The translations under genes and the position numbers were made by a program. From Clostridia bacterium (GTDB taxonomy: Bacteria; Bacillota; Clostridia; Oscillospirales; CAG-272): 36,508 bases of DNA. Location: NCBI GenBank assembly GCA_017451485.1, contig JAFTOG010000043.1, forward strand, positions 1 through 36,508. Direction: 5' to 3'. The notes below the pieces were generated by a model. It saw only the letters and a list, made by a program, of their open reading frames with translations, searched no databases and was not told the DNA's origin. Below, one piece after another: positions 1 through 6,078 of this stretch; the stretch's first letter is position 1, and every line of letters starts with the position of its first letter.

Positions 1-23
1 TCACTGGCAAACAAGTTATTCGC

Positions 24-40
24 CGTCGGGCTCATAACCC
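24..40 (+). other. 17-nt match to initiator tRNA anticodon arm
   Basis: These 17 bases are identical, in the opposite orientation, to the D-stem/anticodon segment of the tRNA-fMet gene at 3274-3351, including the CAT anticodon. The match stops abruptly and no acceptor or T-arm follows, so this is not a tRNA gene. A short outer stem (GCCGT at 22-26, ACGGC at 49-53) encloses it. It may be a tRNA remnant or chance. The left edge of the window prevents further reading, and nothing else is visible between 1 and 73. Confidence 0.3.
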
Positions 41-73
41 TTCGATATACGGCACAAGCCTCATTCCATAGCA

Positions 74-116
74 AATAAAAGAAAAGCACACCGATTCGGT
101 GTGCTTTTCTTTTATT
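74..116. terminator. Bidirectional rho-independent terminator
   Basis: A near-perfect inverted repeat of about 21 bp per arm has a GC core (AGCACACCGA/TTCGGTGTGCT) flanked by an A-run on the left and a T-run on the right. It can stop transcription on either strand. On the minus strand it lies just after the stop of the XRE membrane regulator. Confidence 0.85.
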
Positions 117-145
117 GCGTTATCTTGACAAAATAGATGCCGCAA

Positions 146-1567
146 TTATTTTGTGTACTCTATTTGATACTCTACCAACTTCATAGTATTGCTTTCCGCA
201 TTATACAGAATGTTAATAAAGACATACGTTCCGCTTTCGCTCGGCAATTTGTTAAATTCTCCAGTCTCCTTGTTGTAGATAATATAGTAGTCGCTCGTTT
301 GAATATCGCAAAAATACGAAGTAACACCAACCATGTCGTTGGGAATATCGGATATCCACTTTGTATCACTTGGAAGATCTTTCTCAAATTGTTCCACGGC
401 GGTATTGTCAAAGTAAATATCGCTCGTTGAATAAATATATCCGCGAGGAACGGACTGTGTTCCTTTTGTCCAATCCCGCGTGTTGATACGCGAATGCTCC
501 GGAATATCAATATCCAACATTTGCTCTGCGTTGACAATCGGCTCGTCGCTGTGTGAATAGATATCAGAAAAAATGAAGGTAAACGATCCGCAAATGCAAA
601 GCAGAGCCGCCATGATAACGCCCACGATCACGTTCTTTTTATATTTGTATCCTTTTTTCTTCAGGTAGAACCCGAATACGATAGATACAATCGGAACAGG
701 AAGGAACAAAAAGAATATCCACATATTCTCCGTCATTGCTTGATTAATTCCGGATAATATGGCAACACCCATCAATGCACCAAATATCGTGCAGATAGAA
801 AGTACAAAAAGCAGAATAGAAATCGTTTTGAATTTATCCTTGGGCTTTTTCGCTTCAACCTTATTTGGTGTATTATTGCAAAAGGTAATGAAAGTTGATT
901 CAGGAATTAAAGCGTCTTTTTTAATAATATAGCTTTGTCCTGCGATCTGCAAAACGAGATAGTTCCCGAAAGATTGGATTTTTTCAATGTCATCAAAGTA
1001 TATTTTCAGCGTCCTTGTGATTTCCTGATTTTTGGAAATGTTCAGTATAAAATAGCCGTCAAATATTTCATAAGAATAGGTGCTTTGTAAAATTTTATTC
1101 TCGCTACTTTTCCACACTTTGCCGTAAGCAAAATATCCTTTGATATGCGAAATTACACCGATTAGGAAATAGCCGAGTAGCAAACCGAGCATAACATCGG
1201 GAGCCTCTGCTGCGGCAAAGAAGATAAAAAGAACGATGCAAGCAAGCGTAAAAATTATCGCACGCTTGATCAGCGGGAAACAAGCTTTTTTGAAGACCTC
1301 TTGCAAATCTGATTTTTCATATTTGAAAAAGTATGCCTCTTTCGGCTCGTTCTTATTTTCCTCTATCGGCTCGGTTTCACTTAACATATCATCTATGGAA
1401 ATCAAGAAAATTTCCTTGAGTCGAATCAAGTTGTCAACGGTAGGCAATGTCTTATCCATTTCCCAAAGGCTAACAGTCTGACGACTGACGAACATCTTTT
1501 GACCGAGTTCTTCTTGAGATAATCCGCTCTTTTTTCTATAATACTGTATTTTTTCACCAACAGTCAT
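146..1567 (-). CDS. Membrane-anchored XRE-family transcriptional regulator
   Basis: The N-terminal 60 residues are a Cro/CI-type helix-turn-helix (GLSQEELGQKMFVSRQTVSLW), a DNA-binding fold. After a charged linker come a hydrophobic pair at about 95-135, a soluble stretch of about 100 residues rich in beta strands, three or four more membrane helices at about 240-340, and an extracytoplasmic-looking C-terminal domain of about 120 residues. The start at 1567 is chosen because AAGGAGGG lies 5-6 nt upstream; an in-frame ATG at 1585 lacks a ribosome site. The gene has its own promoter and a terminator, so it is monocistronic. One-component regulators with HTH plus membrane helices are known in Firmicutes, but the ligand and target genes cannot be read here. 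Confidence 0.8.
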   Translation of the reverse strand: MTVGEKIQYYRKKSGLSQEELGQKMFVSRQTVSLWEMDKTLPTVDNLIRLKEIFLISIDDMLSETEPIEENKNEPKEAYFFKYEKSDLQEVFKKACFPLIKRAIIFTLACIVLFIFFAAAEAPDVMLGLLLGYFLIGVISHIKGYFAYGKVWKSSENKILQSTYSYEIFDGYFILNISKNQEITRTLKIYFDDIEKIQSFGNYLVLQIAGQSYIIKKDALIPESTFITFCNNTPNKVEAKKPKDKFKTISILLFVLSICTIFGALMGVAILSGINQAMTENMWIFFLFLPVPIVSIVFGFYLKKKGYKYKKNVIVGVIMAALLCICGSFTFIFSDIYSHSDEPIVNAEQMLDIDIPEHSRINTRDWTKGTQSVPRGYIYSTSDIYFDNTAVEQFEKDLPSDTKWISDIPNDMVGVTSYFCDIQTSDYYIIYNKETGEFNKLPSESGTYVFINILYNAESNTMKLVEYQIEYTK

Positions 1568-1593
1568 AAAAAGCCCTCCTTTCATGCACCGTA

Positions 1594-1622
1594 ATTATAT
1601 CACAAATAACGAATTTTGTAAA
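1594..1622 (-). promoter_or_regulatory. Sigma-A promoter of the membrane XRE gene
   Basis: On the minus strand TTTACA (1617-1622) and TATAAT (1594-1599) are separated by 17 nt and lie 27 nt upstream of the chosen start. Confidence 0.75.
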
Positions 1623-1631
1623 GAACATTGT

Positions 1632-1648
1632 ACTTGACCGTGTCAAGT
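1632..1648. promoter_or_regulatory. 17-bp perfect dyad, candidate operator
   Basis: ACTTGAC-CGT-GTCAAGT is a perfect 7-3-7 palindrome that starts 9 nt upstream of the -35 box of the membrane XRE gene. XRE dimers often bind dyads of this size, so it may be an autoregulatory site. This is inference from position and symmetry only. Confidence 0.4.
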
Positions 1649-1679
1649 GGCACTTGCGCACCATAAATTATCAATTATT

Positions 1680-1919
1680 CAAGTTCAAATCCCGTCTGTG
1701 TGGCGATTTGGGCGTTTGGCATCTACCAAAATTGCACTATGAAAAAAGGGTACAAAAAATCCCAGAAGCCTTATGGCATCTGGGATTTCTGCTGTGGCAT
1801 CTATTTAGGATGCACAATATGTGTTGTGCCGCCAATTTAGATGCCACGGCGAAAAAGTCAATAAAATCAAAGGTTTTTGACTATTTGGGGCATTTTCATG
1901 TGCATCCAAAATAGATGCC
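1680..1919. repeat. Gene-free stretch with repeated GGCATCTA motifs in both orientations
   Basis: The gap between the XRE gene and the next gene (1586-1918) holds no credible gene. It contains five copies of GGCATCT(A): near 1718, 1774 and 1796 in plus orientation and at 1838-1845 and 1912-1919 inverted. The arms 1796-1815 and 1900-1919 match over 19 of 20 positions as an inverted repeat, and 1794-1803 pairs perfectly with 1838-1847. A further hairpin (AAATCCCAGA/TCTGGGATTT, about 1757-1789) lies between. At 1680-1694 the text resembles a tRNA T-loop and 3' stem (GTTCAAATCCCG). This could be a remnant of a mobile element or integration site. Confidence 0.5.
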
Positions 1920-2385
1920 TATTGTTCAAAGATTCTTTTTATACATTCTATCAATTCGTTTTCTTCTTTGATTTTGGATACAAATAATACAGTACATACA
2001 ACGAGAATCAAAATAAATGCCAGTATATCTTGCACAGTAATAAGATCTATCAGCGCAATTAGCAATAATATTGCTAGAATTGGACAAAAATATGTATATC
2101 CTTGGATAATTCGTTTTCCGTTTTTCTCTTTTATTTTGATGTTCACCCACGCTTTAGCTCTTTGTAAATCATAGTGTCTGTTACGTTCGCCGGTTTCGTA
2201 GTAACCAGTAAAACCCTTTTCATGAGGATATAAATGCAGTCCTTTTCGAGGAGAGGAGTAATCTTTAAATATATTCCACGAAGAATGCTGTTCCATTCAT
2301 AATAACATTCAGCAAGGTGTTGAATTTCATCAACCGTTAAAGAAGTTTCAAATTCAAAAAAACGCATTCTTTCACCACCATTCAT
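1919..2385 (-). pseudogene. Frameshifted small membrane protein gene
   Basis: Two overlapping minus-strand frames look like one protein. The N-terminal half (start at 2385 or, better, 2367 after GGTGGTGAAAGA; RFFEFETSLTVDEIQHL) is read until about 2280. The C-terminal half continues one frame over (DYSSPRKGLHLYPHEKG...) and ends with two membrane helices (CPILAILLLIALIDLI; ILAFILILVVCTVLFV) and a charged tail, stop at 1919. A 1-nt indel near 2255-2280 would join them into about 140 residues. The first ATG overlaps the stop of the upstream gene (ATGA), so they were one operon. I do not recognise the family. A sequencing error is possible. Confidence 0.6.
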
Positions 2386-2609
2386 TTTTGTTTTTGAGCA
2401 TTGTTGAAATGTTTATAGTAACTTTCTATCAGCTTGTTTCTCTTTCTGTAGTCAAGCATTTCTATCTTTTTCTCGTTTATCCAATACGCTTTTTGAATGA
2501 TGTCATAGGCGTATTTTTCATCATCTGTTTTCGGGGGATTTCTCGAAAAAGATGCTTTATATGTGAGTAAGGCTAATTTTACTTGATAATAAGGTTTTAA
2601 GTCTATCAT
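2382..2609 (-). CDS. Small hypothetical protein (75 aa)
   Basis: The product is a highly charged, helical cytoplasmic protein (MIDLKPYYQVKLALL...), with no membrane segment or recognised motif. The start at 2609 follows GAAAGGAGCGAGAAA, a good ribosome site; an in-frame ATG at 2639 lies inside the -10 region and is rejected. A TATAAT on the minus strand (2639-2644) with only a weak -35 (TGGACT) may drive it. Its stop overlaps the start of the frameshifted membrane gene by 4 nt, so the two are translationally coupled. Function unknown. Confidence 0.6.
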   Translation of the reverse strand: MIDLKPYYQVKLALLTYKASFSRNPPKTDDEKYAYDIIQKAYWINEKKIEMLDYRKRNKLIESYYKHFNNAQKQK

Positions 2610-2681
2610 TTTCTCGCTCCTTTCGGTGGTAACACACATTATACCGAAAGATTGCGGGAAGTCCAGAAAATAATTTAAAAA

Positions 2682-3035
2682 CTATTTGTTATCCTGATTT
2701 GCTTTAGCAGTATTAAGGGAAGAAATTAAAATCCTTTTCAGTTCCGTACACTTGTTAAGCAAGGTTTTATCGTGATAATACCCACTTTCCAAAATCAACT
2801 CAATCCAATATTCCGTTTCGGAACACTCTTTCAAGGCAATTTGTAGTTTGGCAATAAAGTCAGCCTTGCCGTGAGCATAAAAAGCTTCTCTGATATTCGC
2901 GCCGATACTCGTTCCCGAACGCAAAAACTGATTGATCAAAGCACTCTCGCACTTTGCCACTCTCAGCTCCTTACAAACCTGTATCACATCAAGTGCAAAT
3001 GCTTTTGATTTTATAATCAAAGGACTGTCAGCCAT
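2682..3035 (-). CDS. Four-helix bundle protein (23S rRNA intervening-sequence protein family)
   Basis: The 117-residue product matches the family by its pattern: an early FALDVIQVCKEL helix, the conserved RSGTSIGANIREA segment at about 40-53, then KADFIAKLQIALKECSETEYWIELI, and a final KILISSL-like helix. Members are found inside 23S rRNA insertions or free-standing in genomes; they form pentamers and have no proven function. Here there is no rRNA nearby, so this is the free-standing type. The start at 3035 is favoured by AAAGGTGG/TAAGG upstream; an earlier ATG at 3053 is in frame. Own promoter immediately upstream. Confidence 0.85.
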   Translation of the reverse strand: MADSPLIIKSKAFALDVIQVCKELRVAKCESALINQFLRSGTSIGANIREAFYAHGKADFIAKLQIALKECSETEYWIELILESGYYHDKTLLNKCTELKRILISSLNTAKANQDNK

Positions 3036-3065
3036 AACCTTACCACCTTTCACCTTGCTACGATA

Positions 3066-3094
3066 ATTATACCATAAAACCTATTACTTTTCAA
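3066..3094 (-). promoter_or_regulatory. Sigma-A promoter of the four-helix bundle gene
   Basis: Minus strand TTGAAA (3089-3094), 17 nt, TATAAT (3066-3071). Confidence 0.8.
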
Positions 3095-3109
3095 CCTTAA
3101 AATAAAAAT

Positions 3110-3131
3110 GCTTTTTGCCGAGGCAAAAAGC
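3110..3131. other. Perfect 9-bp hairpin
   Basis: GCTTTTTGC-CGAG-GCAAAAAGC with a tetraloop, between the four-helix bundle promoter and the heptamer repeats. There is no T-run after it, so it is probably not a terminator. Confidence 0.4.
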
Positions 3132-3144
3132 TACATCAGATACC

Positions 3145-3172
3145 TTTTCACTATTCACTGTTACTTATTACC
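3145..3172 (-). repeat. Degenerate heptamer repeat, inverted array
   Basis: Four 7-nt units on the plus strand, TTTTCAC-TATTCAC-TGTTACT-TATTACC. In reverse complement they read like the GTGAAAA-type units at 3204-3238, so the two arrays can pair as the arms of a long imperfect hairpin. Confidence 0.6.
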
Positions 3173-3203
3173 TCCAAAAAAATTCCTCGTCGGTGGGAGA
3201 GCA

Positions 3204-3238
3204 AAGTGAAAAGTGAAGAGTGAAAAGTGAAGAGGTAA
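3204..3238 (+). repeat. Heptamer tandem repeat (AAGTGAA)5
   Basis: Five 7-nt units: AAGTGAA, AAGTGAA, GAGTGAA, AAGTGAA, GAGGTAA. It lies just outside the terminator of the tRNA operon. Compare the unrelated heptamer array at 11322-11356, which is also next to a terminator. Confidence 0.75.
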
Positions 3239-3246
3239 AAAAATAT

Positions 3247-3272
3247 CCTCGGAACGAGTCCGAGGAATTTTT
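3247..3272. terminator. Terminator of the tRNA-Leu/tRNA-fMet operon
   Basis: CCTCGGA-ACGAG-TCCGAGG with A/T runs on both sides, 1-2 nt beyond the CCA end of the tRNA-fMet gene (minus strand). Confidence 0.85.
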
Positions 3273-3273
3273 T

Positions 3274-3351
<78 letters not shown>

Positions 3352-3357
3352 ATATTT

Positions 3358-3446
3358 TGGTGCCGATGACCGGACTTGAACCGGTACGGGAATTTCTTCC
3401 CAACGGATTTTAAGTCCGTGGCGTCTGCCGATTCCGCCACATCGGC
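3358..3446 (-). tRNA. tRNA-Leu (TAA)
   Basis: An 89-nt class II tRNA with the acceptor pair GCCGATG/CATCGGC, discriminator A and encoded CCA (3358-3360). The anticodon loop ACTTAAAAT gives TAA. The long variable arm is GGGAAGAAATTCCC and the T-arm CCGGTTCAAGTCCGG pairs perfectly. It is the first gene of a two-tRNA operon. Confidence 0.95.
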
Positions 3447-3462
3447 TTGTTAAAGCCTAATA

Positions 3463-3491
3463 ATTATAGCATAGGCTCCTTTGTTTGTCAA
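3463..3491 (-). promoter_or_regulatory. Promoter of the tRNA operon
   Basis: Minus strand consensus TTGACA (3486-3491), 17 nt, TATAAT (3463-3468), 16 nt upstream of tRNA-Leu. Confidence 0.9.
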
Positions 3492-3560
3492 TACCTTTTT
3501 TACAAAAAATCAAAATTTATTTTCTACACAATTATATTCTTGTTTTTTTAATTATATTCA

Positions 3561-3589
3561 TTGATTTATCTTTTTTTTAATGATAAAAT
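3561..3589 (+). promoter_or_regulatory. Promoter of the transglutaminase-like gene
   Basis: TTGATT (3561-3566), 17 nt, TAAAAT (3584-3589), 19 nt upstream of the chosen start codon. Confidence 0.7.
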
Positions 3590-3608
3590 AATTTCAGGAG
3601 GTGTTTTT

Positions 3609-5309
3609 ATGACCAAAAAATTGATAAAGCTACTATCGTTTTCTCTTTGCTTTATTCTTATTATGCCCTGTCTTATACTTACGGGATACGGTGAAGAAGT
3701 AGATGACGGTATATACTACTGTCGGCAGGCGTTACTCAGCCTGCCTGACGGTGAAAAGCTTGTATATGCATATGACAAAATAGTTGAGGGTATCTCCACA
3801 TCCTCGGAGGAGATCGATATATATAACGGCGATGATAACATAACTGTAGAGGAGCTGCAGATAGTTTATGATGCGTACAGGCGTGACCATACGGAGCATT
3901 TCTGGCTCGGAAATTCCTATAACTACTCCTACAATTCCTCCACTGTTGTGTCTATCAAACCAAGCTATGTTATGTCCGGTGAAGATCTTTCTGATGCAAA
4001 GCTAAAATTTGAAAATGCTGCTTATAATATTCTCTCCGGTATTACTCCGTCAATGACAGACTATGAAAAGGAAAAATATCTCCACGATACCCTTGCATCC
4101 CGGGTTAAATATATTGAATCCCCTAACGCCCACAACGCATACGGAGCCTTAGTCGAGGGGGAGGCTGTGTGTGAGGGATATGCAGAGGCTCTCCAATACC
4201 TTTTACAACGGGCAGGTATACAGTCTATTATTGTTCTGGGCTCCAGTGTAAATCCCTCTACCGGTACATCTGAGGGTCACGCATGGAATATGGTCAAAAT
4301 AGACGGCAGCTACTATCATCTTGACCTTACCTGGAATGACCAGGGAGCAAATACCTATTATGCATATTTCAATGTAACGGATACCATTATAAAGAAGGAC
4401 CACCAAATTGACGACACTGCCTATGCTCTGCCGGAATGTAGCTCTATGAATCAAAACTATTTTCAAAATGAGGGGGCTCTCCTATACTCATATACTGTTG
4501 ACTCAATTGCACAAAGGCTAAAGGACAATTCCCTGATTGCAAGGGTGTATATCCCCGATGGAGGGTCTGATTTTATTACCTGGTGCTCATCCAACATTAG
4601 CTCCATAGCATTAAAGGCAGGAGTTGCCTCCTCCTTTACATGGTCCTACTCCTCTATTGGTGACGAGGTAATACTGGTTATTGACACCTGTAACCATGAC
4701 AGCTTAACCTCCGTACAAAAAAAGACTCCCACCTGTACCGAAAACGGTAATATTGCATACTACAAATGCTCCTGTGGAAAATACTTTGAGGACAGATATG
4801 CAACAGTTGAGATATTAAATAAGAATTCCGTTACGCTTCTTGCCTCCCACAGCTTTGTTGAAAGAGTGGAGGATGACGAGCATCTCCGTTCCACTCCCTC
4901 CTCATGTGCCGAATATTATACTTATTTTTACGGTTGCACCGGCTGTAATGAAAAAAGCACCGACAAATACTACACAAGCAACAAAACTCTCCCACATACT
5001 CTTACTAAGGTAGACGGAGTCCAAGCCACCTGCTCCAATGAGGGAAGAAAAGCATATTATTCTTGTATATGCGGTAAGCATTTTTCCGATGCTAACGCAA
5101 AAAAAGAGATAACGGATATAGAAAATTACGGCATTTTACCCAAATCATCCCACGGACAAACGGATTTTCTCGGAAGATGCACAGAGTGTGGTGAGCTTGC
5201 AGAAATTACGGATACAGTAATTGTTATAGGACTTATTATTGCCTGCATTTTTATAGGCTTGCCTATTGTAATTACAATTCTTAAAAAGAAATTTAAGCGT
5301 AAAGATTGA
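3609..5309 (+). CDS. Secreted, membrane-anchored transglutaminase-like protein
   Basis: The 566-residue product starts at the ATG at 3609, preceded by CAGGAGGTG; the longer frame from 3561 begins inside the -35 box. Residues 1-28 are a signal peptide. A transglutaminase-like (papain-fold) domain spans about 130-270, with Cys188 (GEAVCEGYAEAL), His224 (GHAWNMV) and Asp239 (HLDLTWND) as the expected triad. Two similar Cys-rich modules follow (TPTCTENGNIAYYKCSCGKYF and ATCSNEGRKAYYSCICGKHF), each with a CxCGK core, split by a third Cys-rich stretch. A single C-terminal helix (IVIGLIIACIFIGLPIVIT) ends in KKKFKRKD, holding it in the membrane with the domains outside. Substrate is unknown; a cell-surface protease or crosslinker is plausible. 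Confidence 0.85.
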   Translation: MTKKLIKLLSFSLCFILIMPCLILTGYGEEVDDGIYYCRQALLSLPDGEKLVYAYDKIVEGISTSSEEIDIYNGDDNITVEELQIVYDAYRRDHTEHFWLGNSYNYSYNSSTVVSIKPSYVMSGEDLSDAKLKFENAAYNILSGITPSMTDYEKEKYLHDTLASRVKYIESPNAHNAYGALVEGEAVCEGYAEALQYLLQRAGIQSIIVLGSSVNPSTGTSEGHAWNMVKIDGSYYHLDLTWNDQGANTYYAYFNVTDTIIKKDHQIDDTAYALPECSSMNQNYFQNEGALLYSYTVDSIAQRLKDNSLIARVYIPDGGSDFITWCSSNISSIALKAGVASSFTWSYSSIGDEVILVIDTCNHDSLTSVQKKTPTCTENGNIAYYKCSCGKYFEDRYATVEILNKNSVTLLASHSFVERVEDDEHLRSTPSSCAEYYTYFYGCTGCNEKSTDKYYTSNKTLPHTLTKVDGVQATCSNEGRKAYYSCICGKHFSDANAKKEITDIENYGILPKSSHGQTDFLGRCTECGELAEITDTVIVIGLIIACIFIGLPIVITILKKKFKRKD

Positions 5310-5354
5310 TAAGGGTTTATTTACCATCAGTCTATCCATTTTTAATAAAGCAAC

Positions 5355-5390
5355 AAAAAAACAGTCCGTCTGCCCGACGGACTGTTTTTT
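5355..5390. terminator. Bidirectional terminator
   Basis: An A-run, ACAGTCCGTC-TGCCC-GACGGACTGT and a T-run. It is shared by the transglutaminase-like gene (plus) and the radical SAM/membrane/LemA operon (minus). Confidence 0.9.
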
Positions 5391-5395
5391 GCTAA

Positions 5396-6058
5396 TTAAA
5401 AGAATACTTCCTTTGCCTTCTGCTTAATTTCCTTAGAAGCGATAAATGGGATTCTTGTGGTGTAGCCCTCCTTTGCAGCAACGATCTGCTTTGTAGGCCA
5501 TGCAAAGATATCTCTGTTCCATGTGTTTATTGTATCGTTATAAAGCTCACGGGCTGCCGTAATTTCTCTCTGAAGATACATATTCTGCTGCATTGCATCC
5601 CTGATTTCATCATGAGCCTTCAAATCAGGATAGTTTTCAAGAGCTACATTTATGCTGTTGGAAACTGCATCAAGCTGACCTGAAACAGCATTTCTTGCCT
5701 CGTCGTCTGTTCCACTTCTGTATTTTGCAATATTCTCAAATGTTGTCTTATCAAGGTCGATTGCCTTATCAACAAGGCGAGCACAGTTCTGAAGCACCAT
5801 TACTCTCTGCTCAAGGTAGTTATCTATCTGTGATGCATTACGCTGTATTCTCTGCTCAAGCTGTTGAAAATAGTTCTTTGCCTTTATCTTCTTGAAAAGA
5901 AAGATAACACCGGGAATGATTGCAAGTACCCACAAGATAACCTCAAAAATTTTTGAGCCCACACCAACCTTAACAGGTAGCTTTTTTGCTATTACATTAG
6001 TGTCTAAGCCCTCCTCACGGATATCAACCGTGCTAAGTTCGTCTAACTGATTTGCCAT
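5396..6058 (-). CDS. lemA: LemA family protein
   Basis: The 220-residue product has an N-terminal cytoplasmic segment of about 35 residues, one membrane helix (KIFEVILWVLAIIPGVIFLF, about 36-55), then a long helical domain with the family pattern: YFQQLEQRIQRNASQIDNYLEQR at about 62-84, then VLENYPDLKAHDEIRDAMQQ-like and AARELYNDTINTWNRDI (about 168-184). LemA proteins are membrane-anchored helical bundles of unknown biochemical role. RBS GGAGG lies about 7 nt upstream of the ATG. It is the last gene of a minus-strand operon, 20 nt behind the 580-residue membrane protein, and is followed by the terminator at 5355-5390. The pairing suggests that the two proteins work in one membrane assembly. 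Confidence 0.9.
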   Translation of the reverse strand: MANQLDELSTVDIREEGLDTNVIAKKLPVKVGVGSKIFEVILWVLAIIPGVIFLFKKIKAKNYFQQLEQRIQRNASQIDNYLEQRVMVLQNCARLVDKAIDLDKTTFENIAKYRSGTDDEARNAVSGQLDAVSNSINVALENYPDLKAHDEIRDAMQQNMYLQREITAARELYNDTINTWNRDIFAWPTKQIVAAKEGYTTRIPFIASKEIKQKAKEVFF

Positions 6059-6078
6059 AAAATTTTCCTCCTATATTA

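Noticed and set aside
1654..1914. 86-residue plus-strand frame in the repeat-rich gap
   Set aside because: It consists of the GGCATCTA repeats and hairpins, has no ribosome site and no protein-like composition.
3145..3238. CRISPR array
   Set aside because: Units are 7 nt with no spacers and no cas genes.
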